In this document: in pieces, positions 7,864 to 16,058 of the stretch
Layout: each line of letters starts with the position of its first letter
Position numbering within the stretch: the first letter of the stretch is position 1
Assembly: GCA_029260295.1 (NCBI GenBank)
Contig: JAJDDN010000002.1
Span: 186,001 to 250,000, forward strand
DNA length: 64,000 nt
Origin: Phycisphaerales bacterium
GTDB taxonomy: Bacteria; Planctomycetota; Phycisphaerae; Phycisphaerales; UBA1924
Direction: 5' to 3'
Program-made: the position numbers and the translations under genes
Notes under the pieces: generated by a model
What the model was told of the DNA's origin: nothing
The model's input: only the letters and a program-made list of their open reading frames with translations
Database searches by the model: none

Positions 7864-9390
7864 ATGAGCAGCACGATGAATACTGATGTGAGGTCCGATC
7901 ATCCATCCCCGGCTTCTGGGGAGGGCGGCGGACGGCTGGATTTCCGTGGGGCTTTGGGCGGGGGAATCTTTGATTATGATCCGGCTCCTGAGTCGGTCAA
8001 GCCCGGGATGGACGATTCCTACGGCCTGTTTATTGACGGGGCGTTTGTTGAGCCCGGCTCGGGAAACAAGTTCGCAACGGTGAACCCGGCGACCGAGGAG
8101 ACGCTGTCGATGATCTCGGCGGCGGACGGGTCGGATGTTGATCGTGCGGTGGCGGCGGCTAAGGCGGCGCTGCCTGCGTGGAGCGCCCTGCCTGGGATCG
8201 TGCGTGGGAAGTATTTGTACCGGATCGCTCGGCGGATCCAGGAGCGGGCGCGGGAGCTGGCGGTTCTTGAGACGATGGACGGCGGGAAACCGATCAAGGA
8301 ATCGCGGGACGCGGATGTGCCTTTGGCTGCTGCACACTTCTTTTATCATGCTGGGTGGGCGGACAAACTCGAATACGCACTCCCGGGACGCAAACCAGAA
8401 CCGATTGGCGTGTGCGCCCAGATTATCCCTTGGAACTTCCCGCTCTTGATGGCGGCTTGGAAGATCGCTCCGGCACTTGCATGTGGGAACACGATTGTGC
8501 TCAAACCCGCCGAAACGACCTCGCTGACAGCGCTGCGATTGGCGGCGATTTGTGAGGAGATTGGGCTGCCCAAGGGCGTGGTCAATGTCGTGACTGGCGC
8601 TGGGGAGACCGGTGCCGCTCTTGTAAACCATCCGGATGTCAACAAGATCGCGTTTACGGGATCGACCGGGGTTGGCAAGATGATCGCCAAGGCGACGGCC
8701 GCGACTGATAAACGATTGACGCTTGAACTCGGGGGCAAGAGCGCGAACATCATCTTTGAGGATGCATCGATTGATCAGGCGGTTGAGGGGATCGTCGAGG
8801 GGATCTACTTTAATCAGGGGCATGTGTGCTGTGCGGGGTCGCGGGTGTTTGTGCAGGAGAGCATCTTGGATACCGTGATCAGCAAGCTCGGGAACCGGCT
8901 CGCGTCGCTGCGTGTTGGTGATCCGCTTGATAAGAACACTGATCTTGGCGCGATCAACTCGCCGGAGCAGCTCTCGATTATCAACAAGTATCTGGAGACC
9001 GGGAAGTCTGAGGGGGCGGAGTTGCATGATCCGAGCCCTTCGGATCTGCCATCGAAGGGGTATTGGTGTAAGCCGAGTTTCTTTACGGGGGTGCAGCCGA
9101 GCCATGCGATTGCTCGGGAGGAGATCTTTGGTCCTGTGCTTGCGGTGATGAGTTTCCGGACGCCCGACGAGGCGATCTCACGGGCGAACAACACGCCTTA
9201 TGGATTGGCGGCGGGTGTGTGGACGGATAAGGGGTCGAAGATCTTTGATATGGCCAGCAAGCTCGATGCGGGTGTTGTGTGGCTGAATACTTATAATAAG
9301 TTTGATCCGGCGTCGCCGTTCGGTGGGTTTAAGGAGTCTGGGTTCGGTCGCGAGGGCGGACGGCACGGGCTGGCGGCGTATCTAAAATAA
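7864..9390 (+). CDS. NAD(P)-dependent aldehyde dehydrogenase
   Basis: 508 residues from the ATG at 7864, preceded by GGATGGGGA; earlier and later in-frame ATGs exist at 7834 and 7876. The Rossmann segment IPWNFPLLMAAWKIAPALA, FTGSTGVG, the general-base ELGGKS (about 288) and the nucleophile in GHVCCAGSR (about 322) are all present, as is EIFGPVLAV. It is a complete, probably active aldehyde oxidoreductase producing carboxylate. It ends shortly after FKESGFGREGG, without extra domains. A GNAT gene and a half-length aldehyde dehydrogenase follow closely in the same direction; the pair resembles the two halves of an ALDH16-type enzyme. Confidence 0.9.
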   Translation: MSSTMNTDVRSDHPSPASGEGGGRLDFRGALGGGIFDYDPAPESVKPGMDDSYGLFIDGAFVEPGSGNKFATVNPATEETLSMISAADGSDVDRAVAAAKAALPAWSALPGIVRGKYLYRIARRIQERARELAVLETMDGGKPIKESRDADVPLAAAHFFYHAGWADKLEYALPGRKPEPIGVCAQIIPWNFPLLMAAWKIAPALACGNTIVLKPAETTSLTALRLAAICEEIGLPKGVVNVVTGAGETGAALVNHPDVNKIAFTGSTGVGKMIAKATAATDKRLTLELGGKSANIIFEDASIDQAVEGIVEGIYFNQGHVCCAGSRVFVQESILDTVISKLGNRLASLRVGDPLDKNTDLGAINSPEQLSIINKYLETGKSEGAELHDPSPSDLPSKGYWCKPSFFTGVQPSHAIAREEIFGPVLAVMSFRTPDEAISRANNTPYGLAAGVWTDKGSKIFDMASKLDAGVVWLNTYNKFDPASPFGGFKESGFGREGGRHGLAAYLK

Positions 9391-9423
9391 CGGTTGATAG
9401 AGCTTTTGATGAAAGGACCGACC

Positions 9424-9924
9424 ATGACCACAGTTCCTGGTGTACACACATTTGAGATTCGTGATTTGACCGCTGAGGACAAGCCTTGGGTGCAGCGGGT
9501 GCTGCAGCAGTACTGGGCTTCGACCGAGCAGGTCACCAGGGGTCGGATATTCCAGGCCGATGAGCTTCCGGGGATTGTGGCGGTGCGTGACGGGTCTGAG
9601 GTTGGGCTGCTGACCTACAACATCGAGGGCGACGCGTGCGAGATCGTGACGCACAACTCGATGGCGGGACACGGGGGGATTGGGTCGTGTTTACTGACCG
9701 GGGTCCGGAACAAAGCGCGAGAGCACGGGTGTTCAAAGCTGTGGCTTGTGACGACCAACGACAACACGCCTGCGATGCGGTTCTATCAGCGGCGGGACTT
9801 TGAACTCGTGGCGTTGCACCGCGATGCGGTGAGCGAGTCACGGAAGATTAAATCGAGCATCCCCGACATCGGGCTTGATGGGATCCCGATCCGTCATGAG
9901 ATTGAGATGGAGTACACATTGTGA
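9424..9924 (+). CDS. GNAT family N-acetyltransferase
   Basis: 166 residues from the ATG at 9424 (AAAGGA 7-12 bases upstream). The acetyl-CoA loop is GHGGIGSCLLTGV, a Q/RxxGxG/A-like motif with a variant start, followed by NTPAMRFYQRRDFE, the usual beta5-alpha4 region. GNATs transfer acetyl from acetyl-CoA to amines or proteins. The target is unknown. It sits between two aldehyde dehydrogenase genes, and its TGA overlaps the next GTG start as GTGA, which suggests coupled translation. Confidence 0.85.
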   Translation: MTTVPGVHTFEIRDLTAEDKPWVQRVLQQYWASTEQVTRGRIFQADELPGIVAVRDGSEVGLLTYNIEGDACEIVTHNSMAGHGGIGSCLLTGVRNKAREHGCSKLWLVTTNDNTPAMRFYQRRDFELVALHRDAVSESRKIKSSIPDIGLDGIPIRHEIEMEYTL

Positions 9925-10775
9925 GCGATGAACGATTGCCGATTTCCAAGACCTACAAGCTGTTTATTGGCGGGAAGTTTCCGCGAACCGAGTCCGGGCG
10001 GTCGACGCTTGTTGAGGACGCTTCTATTGGGCTTAGTGCGCATATCTGCCATGGGTCGCGGAAGGATGTCCGTGGTGCGGTCGAGGCAGCACACGGGGCG
10101 CACAAGAAATGGTGCGGCTCGACCGGGTATCTCAAAGGGCAGATTCTGTATCGCCTTGCCGAGATGATGGAGGGGAAGCGGGCGGAACTTGCGACTGCTC
10201 TTGGCGAGAATGGGATGAAAGAAGTCGATGCGTCGATTGATCGCGTGGTGCACTTTGCGGGATGGACGGATAAATATTCGACGGTGATGGGCGGGGCCAA
10301 TCCGGTGAGCGGGCCTTATCACAACTTTACGATTCCGGGTTCTATGGGGGTTGTGGGGTGTATTGCTCCGGACTCGCCGGCGCTGCTCGGCTTGATCTCG
10401 ATGATCATGGGGCCGGTGTCGATGGGGAACACGGTTGTGGCTTTGGTGAGTGAATCAAACCCGATCCCGGCGATGATCTTGGCTGAGGCGCTGGCGACCA
10501 GTGACCTTCCGGGCGGAGTGGTCAATCTGATCACCGGGTTCAAAGAAGAGTTGGTCCCCCACTTCGCTTCACACCGTGAGGTGATCGGGATACATGCGGG
10601 GGGCGTGAGCGACGCGCAGCGCGCCGAGCTCCGCGAAGGAACGGCGATCAACATGAAGCGGGTGTGCCTGCGTGATGGATCGCTGGATTACTTTGACGAC
10701 GCGGCGTGCAGCGGGCCGAGCTGGCTTGATCCGTTTGTGGAGTTCAAGACCATCTGGCATCCGAGTGCTGTTTGA
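9921..10775 (+). CDS. Half-length, non-catalytic aldehyde dehydrogenase paralogue (ALDH16 C-domain-like)
   Basis: 284 residues with a GTG start overlapping the GNAT stop. It keeps an aldehyde dehydrogenase N-terminal region and Rossmann-like NAD segment (GSMGVVGCIAPDSPALLG, SDLPGGVVNLITG). It has no ELGGKS, no nucleophilic Cys loop and no C-terminal catalytic domain. It ends in FVEFKTIWHPSAV. That shape matches the second, inactive half of bacterial ALDH16 proteins and the partner aldehyde dehydrogenases found near deoC in actinobacteria (from memory). With the 508-residue gene upstream, the combined size is about 790 residues, close to a fused ALDH16. It is unlikely to be a pseudogene, since the frame and the coupled start are intact. 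Confidence 0.75.
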   Translation: MSDERLPISKTYKLFIGGKFPRTESGRSTLVEDASIGLSAHICHGSRKDVRGAVEAAHGAHKKWCGSTGYLKGQILYRLAEMMEGKRAELATALGENGMKEVDASIDRVVHFAGWTDKYSTVMGGANPVSGPYHNFTIPGSMGVVGCIAPDSPALLGLISMIMGPVSMGNTVVALVSESNPIPAMILAEALATSDLPGGVVNLITGFKEELVPHFASHREVIGIHAGGVSDAQRAELREGTAINMKRVCLRDGSLDYFDDAACSGPSWLDPFVEFKTIWHPSAV

Positions 10776-10791
10776 CTTGAGATTTCCGTTT

Positions 10792-10827
10792 CCTGCTTTA
10801 GCCGAAGACGGCGAAAGCAGGGCACCC
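10792..10827 (+). repeat. Core-conserved hairpin repeat, copy 3
   Basis: Outer stem CCTGCTTT (10792-10799) pairs perfectly with AAAGCAGG (10814-10821). The core is GCCGAAGACGGC (10801-10812) and GCACCC follows. It is the first of a tandem pair between convergent genes. Confidence 0.8.
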
Positions 10828-10849
10828 GATGTTTTTCAGTGTTTGAAGA

Positions 10850-10884
10850 CACGGCTTGCCGAAGACGGTCAAGCCGTGGCACCC
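10850..10884 (+). repeat. Core-conserved hairpin repeat, copy 4
   Basis: Outer stem CACGGCTTG (10850-10858) pairs perfectly with CAAGCCGTG (10870-10878) around CCGAAGACGGT, followed by GCACCC. TGTTTGAAGACA precedes it, as before copy 2. Confidence 0.8.
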
Positions 10885-10888
10885 GGCG

Positions 10889-11584
10889 TTAGCTGGCGAC
10901 GAGGACCGGGCCGGTTTTGAGGTTTTCGTCGAGCTGGATTCTTGGTTGGGTCTTGACGAAGTCTGTTGACCATTCGATTTCTAGGGTGATATCAAAGAGT
11001 TTGGCGATGGAGTTGAGCTGGCGCTCGATGGTCTCGCGGGCTTGGTGGATGTAGCGGTCGTCGTTTTTCTCGAACAACTCGGCGGCTTGGTCCTGGGCGG
11101 TCCGCATGAGTTCGGTCTGGCGGGCGGCGTTCATGTTGATGACATCGATGAGCCCGAGGACTCGGCCTTGCTGGATGTCGTAGGGTTCGACATCCATGAG
11201 GCGGAGTGAGCCGACGATTGGGGGGAGGGTGATGCGGTAGGTGCCTTGGCCGACCTCAGCCACATCGAACTCGTTGATCGCGCCCAGCTCGATGGCGTAT
11301 TGCTTTTCGAACTGGAAGATCATGGCGATCTTGGCTTGGCTCAGGAGGATTGGCGGGAGCCAGGAGTAACCGGAAGTCGCGGTGGCGATTTCTTTGGCGT
11401 GGACTTCGAGTCCGACGAGTTTGCCGACGGCTCTGACGCGTTCGGTGATTATTTTGAGTGAGATTTTATCGATGTCTTTGCCTGCCCTTGCACGCTTGAG
11501 CGAGGAGAGCAGGTAGAACACGATGCCCGCGCCAACAACAGCAGCGAGGGACAGGGCGACGATAAGGAGGATGAGGTCGGTCAT
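10889..11584 (-). CDS. DUF4230 family membrane-anchored protein
   Basis: 231 residues from the ATG at 11584 (AAGG upstream). An N-terminal membrane helix (DLILLIVALSLAAVVGAGI) is followed by an extracytoplasmic domain of the DUF4230 type: a VRAVGKLVGLEV opening strand, a central AKIAMIFQFEKQYAIEL, and a long helix near 160-195. Function of the family is unknown. A tandem pair of hairpin repeats starts just beyond its 3' end. Confidence 0.72.
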   Translation of the reverse strand: MTDLILLIVALSLAAVVGAGIVFYLLSSLKRARAGKDIDKISLKIITERVRAVGKLVGLEVHAKEIATATSGYSWLPPILLSQAKIAMIFQFEKQYAIELGAINEFDVAEVGQGTYRITLPPIVGSLRLMDVEPYDIQQGRVLGLIDVINMNAARQTELMRTAQDQAAELFEKNDDRYIHQARETIERQLNSIAKLFDITLEIEWSTDFVKTQPRIQLDENLKTGPVLVAS

Positions 11585-11683
11585 AGAAACCTTGTTGGGA
11601 ATTCTTGATGACGGATTTTGCCTCAAGGGGCCAAAACGCCCTTTTTAAGCTGGATTTGGCTGTTTTTGTAGATTGCTTTTGAT

Positions 11684-12388
11684 TTATTTGGACTGGGGAG
11701 TGGAGGGGCGGCCGCATTCGAAGGCGCGGATGAGGAGGTGTCCGGCGGCGGAGATGAAGACGATGAAGAAGAGTCCAAGCACGAGGGCGAGGATTGATTG
11801 GAGGGCGCCGGTGCCTGACCCGCCTGCGAGGGCGTTGTTAATCCATGCGCCAGGGCCGAAGTTGTATTGCATCATCACAGCGATTGCTGCGATTGGTGCA
11901 CCACAAAGAGCGGCTTTGATGAAGTAGGGGACGGACTTGGAGTTGCGGGCAAAGACCGCGATCGAAGCCAAAACGAACAACGCGACGATGACGACGGCTC
12001 GTCCCATGAGTGTGTATTTGGCGAGGGGGTAGAGGTCTGGGAAGTCGGTTTTCTTGGCCATGATGAAACCGATGTAGAGGCCGAAGACCAATGCAACGAG
12101 GATCGAGCCCGCGATTGCGGTGACACCGATGCCCCAGCCTTCTTTAAACTTGCCCAGCCCGAGGAGAATCGCGTAGAAACCAGCGAACGCGGTGAGGAGT
12201 TCGAATCCGAAGAGGCCCCAGTCGAAGGCCCCGAAATGGCTGATCGAATACCACATCCAGGGGAGTGCCGAGAGTGCGACGATGATGCCCAATGCCCCGG
12301 CGCCGAGCCGGCAAAGGATGGGTGGGCTTGGGAAATCTACGGCGGATTGGGTATCGGATGTGTTCACAGTGATGATTATCGCCTTCAT
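11684..12388 (-). CDS. Polytopic membrane protein of unknown function
   Basis: 234 residues from the ATG at 12388; a GTG at 12370 with AAGGCGA upstream is an alternative start. There are about six hydrophobic helices (for example LGIIVALSALPWMWYSI, AIAGSILVALVFGLYIGFI, SILALVLGLFFIVFISAAG). No enzyme or transporter motif is recognised. Its 5' region faces fliD. It stands apart from the DUF4230 gene by about 100 bases, in the same direction. Confidence 0.6.
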   Translation of the reverse strand: MKAIIITVNTSDTQSAVDFPSPPILCRLGAGALGIIVALSALPWMWYSISHFGAFDWGLFGFELLTAFAGFYAILLGLGKFKEGWGIGVTAIAGSILVALVFGLYIGFIMAKKTDFPDLYPLAKYTLMGRAVVIVALFVLASIAVFARNSKSVPYFIKAALCGAPIAAIAVMMQYNFGPGAWINNALAGGSGTGALQSILALVLGLFFIVFISAAGHLLIRAFECGRPSTPQSK

Positions 12389-12587
12389 GGAGCGTTGGAT
12401 CGAAGAAAAGAGGAGATTCTCGGATGTTTGACGAGATTGTTTGTGCGGGAGGGATGGGCAGAAATTGCGCAGAAAGTATGGATTTGGGCTCAGATGGCGC
12501 GGTGATGGCCCGATCGTGTAAGTGTTGGTCCAGAATCGCTTTGGTGTCTGGCTGCGGATCGAGAATCCGGGGCCCGATGGCCGATAC

Positions 12588-12652
12588 TGGATCAATGAGC
12601 CCGTTTCATGGATGAAATGGGCTCTGAGCGCGACGGCTGATCTAGACAGCCG
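12588..12652 (+). promoter_or_regulatory. Leader hairpins upstream of fliD
   Basis: GAGCCC(G)TTTCAT pairs with ATGAAA(T)GGGCTC at about 12598-12625 around a GG turn, with one G-T wobble. A smaller hairpin (ACGGCTG...CAGCCGT) follows at about 12634-12655. Both lie within 75 bases of the fliD start and could control its leader; no clear sigma-28 or sigma-54 promoter is visible. Confidence 0.4.
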
Positions 12653-12670
12653 TTCTGGAAAGGATTCGCT

Positions 12671-15526
12671 ATGGGCGGTATCACCACTGGTGTTGGTCTG
12701 TTTTCGGGTATCGATACGGGATCACTGATCGAGCAGTTACTCGCTATTGAGTCGCGGCCCAAGGTGCTTGCGCAGACGCGGATGATCCAGCTTCAGAGTC
12801 AGCAAGCTGCGTATATCTCGATTAACTCGCAGCTCACCGCGATCCAAAACCTTGCCAAAGCGTTCAGGACTGACAATGTCTTCAAGAACAAGAAATCGCT
12901 TGTCTCCAATGAAGCAATCATGACGGCCAACGCTTCGCAAGACGCGCTCCCTGGTACATACAACTTTGTGGTCAACAAGCTCGTCTCCACGCAGCAGATG
13001 CTTTCTGGCGGCTTCGCAACGAGCGATTCTGCAGCAGGGATGACCTCGCTGACCTTCGAGGGTGCCGAGGCGCGGCTGGACCGGGATACGAGTCTTGCGG
13101 ATCTCAATAACGGGGACGGGATCACACGCGGGGTCATCACAGTCAACGGGACCGATGTGGACCTCTCCACGGTTGGTACCGTTTCGGAAGTACTCGATGC
13201 GATCAACGCTGTAGGCGGCGGGGTGAACGCCCGTGTTGACAATGACAAGTTTGTCATTGACGGGGTGACTTCTATTGAGAATGCCAGCGGGCGAGAAGTG
13301 CTTGAATCGATGGGGCTCGACGGGGCGATCGTCAGCAATACCGTGACGGGAACTTCTGTCTATTCGCTTGGGACCAACACGGCCCTGAGTTCGCTCAACG
13401 ACGGGCGAGGGCTTGGGGTTCGGAATGCTTCGGGTGATGTTCACGACATCGAAATCAGCCTTGATCTAAACGGCAACTCATTGTTTGATGACGGATTCGT
13501 CAAAGTTCGGCTTGGGGATATTGAAGAGACGGTTGATGGCGAACTGGTCGTGACGAGCAGCGCCGTCACAACGATCGGGGGCGTGATTGACCGGATCAAT
13601 GACGCTATTGCGGCCGACCCCGCTTATGCAGGTCAGGTCGAGGCTTCGATTGATCCAACAACGGGGACGATCCAGCTCAACGACTTAACGGGGAGCCGAG
13701 GAATTCAAGTTCTGGACGCATCTACTGCTGGGTCACAGAGTACCGCTGCAGCGGATCTTGGTTTCTCTGGGTTTTATACTGGGGGGAGTACCAGTGCGTC
13801 CCGGATCTTTGCGGGGATGAACACGACGCTGGTGTCGAGCCTGAATGGCGGGAAAGGGCTTGGGGCCACCGATGGCAATCTCACCATCACGGCACAGGAT
13901 GGTTCCTTCTTTACGGTCGATATAAGCGGGGCCGAAGACTTTAATGACATTATTACGGCTATCAACGATTCCAACGGCGGAGCAACGCTCTCTGCGTCGC
14001 TCAATGAAGCCGGCAACGGGCTATCTATCAAGGACCTGACGACCGGCGGTTCAACATTCGCGATCGCTGGTACCGGCGGATTTGATACCGCTGCGCTGCT
14101 CGGGGTATCTGGTTCGTTTACCAGCGGGACGGCTCAGGGGGTAGATCAGGACCTGGCGTACTTTGGGACCGCGACACAGCTGGATTCCATGTTTGATGGT
14201 GCCGGGCTTGGGACGGGTTCGTTTGAAATTATTGATTCGGACGGCAAGAAGGCCGAGTTTACGATCTCTGGCGGTGATGTGACCATGGCCGATGTGATCC
14301 GGCGGATTAACCAGTCGACGGCGATCTCGGTGACGGCACGGATCAACGATACGGGTGACGGGCTGATCATCGAAGACAACGGCCTACTCGGCGGGCTCCT
14401 TGAGATTAATGACACGGATGGAACGGTTGCCAAGAAACTGCGGATCGCGGGGAAGGTGACGCAGGAGGCACTTGATGCCGATCCGAACGCGAACTTCCTT
14501 GATGGATCCTTTGAGACAACCCTTGAGTTTGATGCCAATGACTCGCTCGAGGATGTGATCAATGGGATCAATGAATCCAACGCCGGCGTGAGCGCTTCGC
14601 TGCTCAATACGGGGACTGGTTCGACGCCGTTCCGGTTGTCGCTTGCGTCTGATGACACGGGGACGGCCGGTCGGTTCTTGGTGGACTCGGGGACCTTTGA
14701 TCTTGGCATGAACTCGATCGATTCGGGGAATGATTCGCGGGTGTTCTTTGGATCGACCAACGCGGCCGATGGGGTCTTGATCAGCTCCTCGACCAATCAG
14801 CTCGACGGCGTGATCCAGGGTGTGACGATCGACCTGCTCTCGACGAGCGAGGATTCTGTTGAGATTGCGATCACCGAAGATACCGAGTCGATCGAAACAA
14901 AGATCCAGGAGTTCGTTGACGCCTTTAATACCGCGATTGAACAGATTGATTTCCAAACCAGGTTTGATCAGGAGACCGAGGAGAGGGGGACGCTGCTCGG
15001 CGATGGCACGATGATCGGGCTGCGGGGGGCGATGTTCTCGTCGATCCTGCGTGAGAACGACGGGTTCTCGTCACAGTTCTCCAGGCTCGCCGATGCTGGC
15101 ATCAAAATCGGTTCGGGATCGAAGCTCGAGTTTGACTCTGAAAAATTCCGGGATGCGTACACGGAAGACTCTCAGGCGATCGAGGACCTGTTCGCAAGGC
15201 GAACGGTGCTCGTCCCAGAAGAAGACGAAGACGCAACCTTCCTGAATCCAGACGACGGGACATTGGAGTTCAGTGAACAAGGCGTGATGGTGCTCTTTGA
15301 GCAGTTCGCCGATGCGTATACAGATTCGCTCACCGGTGTGCTCACTGGACGAGATGACGCGTTTGATGACCAGATCGCTTTGCAAGAATCCCGGATTGAG
15401 TTTATTGACGCTCGGCTCGACCGGAAGAGGGAAGTCCTTCAACGCCAGTTCCTTGCGATGGAGCAGGCGATCGCGGGATTCCAGACGCAAGGCTCGGCAT
15501 TGTCACAGATCCAGTCGATCGGATAA
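12671..15526 (+). CDS. fliD: Flagellar filament cap protein FliD, enlarged
   Basis: 951 residues, against about 450-680 for typical FliD. AAAGGA precedes the ATG. Residues 1-100 are the FliD N-terminal domain (GVGLFSGIDTGSLIEQLLA). The C-terminal domain begins near 695 (ISSSTNQLDGVIQGVTIDL) and ends in the helical oligomerisation tail. Between them lie about five flagellin hook-IN-like repeats starting near residues 140, 236, 382, 500 and 615, each of the form LxxLNxGxGL...VxxxINxxxxG. FliD caps the filament and folds flagellin during assembly. fliS follows, but no flagellin gene is in the window. Confidence 0.93.
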   Translation: MGGITTGVGLFSGIDTGSLIEQLLAIESRPKVLAQTRMIQLQSQQAAYISINSQLTAIQNLAKAFRTDNVFKNKKSLVSNEAIMTANASQDALPGTYNFVVNKLVSTQQMLSGGFATSDSAAGMTSLTFEGAEARLDRDTSLADLNNGDGITRGVITVNGTDVDLSTVGTVSEVLDAINAVGGGVNARVDNDKFVIDGVTSIENASGREVLESMGLDGAIVSNTVTGTSVYSLGTNTALSSLNDGRGLGVRNASGDVHDIEISLDLNGNSLFDDGFVKVRLGDIEETVDGELVVTSSAVTTIGGVIDRINDAIAADPAYAGQVEASIDPTTGTIQLNDLTGSRGIQVLDASTAGSQSTAAADLGFSGFYTGGSTSASRIFAGMNTTLVSSLNGGKGLGATDGNLTITAQDGSFFTVDISGAEDFNDIITAINDSNGGATLSASLNEAGNGLSIKDLTTGGSTFAIAGTGGFDTAALLGVSGSFTSGTAQGVDQDLAYFGTATQLDSMFDGAGLGTGSFEIIDSDGKKAEFTISGGDVTMADVIRRINQSTAISVTARINDTGDGLIIEDNGLLGGLLEINDTDGTVAKKLRIAGKVTQEALDADPNANFLDGSFETTLEFDANDSLEDVINGINESNAGVSASLLNTGTGSTPFRLSLASDDTGTAGRFLVDSGTFDLGMNSIDSGNDSRVFFGSTNAADGVLISSSTNQLDGVIQGVTIDLLSTSEDSVEIAITEDTESIETKIQEFVDAFNTAIEQIDFQTRFDQETEERGTLLGDGTMIGLRGAMFSSILRENDGFSSQFSRLADAGIKIGSGSKLEFDSEKFRDAYTEDSQAIEDLFARRTVLVPEEDEDATFLNPDDGTLEFSEQGVMVLFEQFADAYTDSLTGVLTGRDDAFDDQIALQESRIEFIDARLDRKREVLQRQFLAMEQAIAGFQTQGSALSQIQSIG

Positions 15527-15600
15527 GTGTGTTTGGACCAAATGGGAAAATGATTGATTCCCTGCTCAAGACGGGCTTTTGAAGGACCGATACCTCGGAC

Positions 15601-16053
15601 ATGAACGACCAGAACACAGCCAATGCGTATCTCAAGACCAAGGTCATGACCGCGAGTCCTGAAGAGCTCCGGATGATGCTCCTCGATGGAGCGATCCGGT
15701 TTGCCAATGCCGCAAAGTTCGGGCTAGAAAACAAGGATCACGAGAAAGTCTACGAGGGGTTCACCCAGTGCAGAGATATTGTGCTGGAACTGACCAACAC
15801 GATCGATCCGAGACCAAACCCTGAACTTGCCGAAAAGGTCAAGAGCCTTTATGTGTTCCTGTACGGCGAGCTGGTTTCAGCAAGCATTGACAAGGATGTT
15901 GTTCGGCTTGATAAAGCCATCGAGCTGCTTGAGTTTGAGCGTGAAACCTGGGCACAGCTGATGGTTCAACTCGTCAAAGATCGCAAAGCGGGAATTGTGG
16001 CAACGCCCAATCTTCCCGACTTTGACATGCCGTCACTGAGTATCCAGGCCTGA
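15601..16053 (+). CDS. fliS: Flagellin export chaperone FliS
   Basis: 150 residues. TASPEELRMMLLDGAIRF matches the conserved FliS start (YxxxxVxTASPxxLixmLydGaix) that binds the flagellin C-terminus and prevents early polymerisation in the cytoplasm. A four-helix bundle follows, then a short non-helical tail. GAAGGA lies about 15 bases before the ATG. It sits 74 bases after fliD, the usual fliDS order, so the two are probably cotranscribed. Confidence 0.93.
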   Translation: MNDQNTANAYLKTKVMTASPEELRMMLLDGAIRFANAAKFGLENKDHEKVYEGFTQCRDIVLELTNTIDPRPNPELAEKVKSLYVFLYGELVSASIDKDVVRLDKAIELLEFERETWAQLMVQLVKDRKAGIVATPNLPDFDMPSLSIQA

Positions 16054-16058
16054 ATGAT

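Noticed and set aside
7744-9105. Long minus-strand open frame extending the PilZ-DnaJ gene across the aldehyde dehydrogenase gene
   Set aside because: The extension is antisense to a clear aldehyde dehydrogenase and is Arg/Pro/His-rich, typical of the shadow of a GC-rich gene. The PilZ fold begins just after the ATG at 7743.
9921-10775. Calling the short aldehyde dehydrogenase a pseudogene
   Set aside because: The frame is intact, translation is coupled to the preceding gene, and the end (KTIWHP) matches a known short or inactive aldehyde dehydrogenase class rather than a random truncation.
12455-12475. Possible sigma-54 promoter before fliD
   Set aside because: GGG and GC elements occur, but spacing and the TTGC part do not fit the -24/-12 consensus together.
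12565-12580. Possible sigma-28 -10 element (GCCGATAC) before fliD
   Set aside because: No TAAA-like -35 lies at the right distance, so a single GCCGAT match is not enough.
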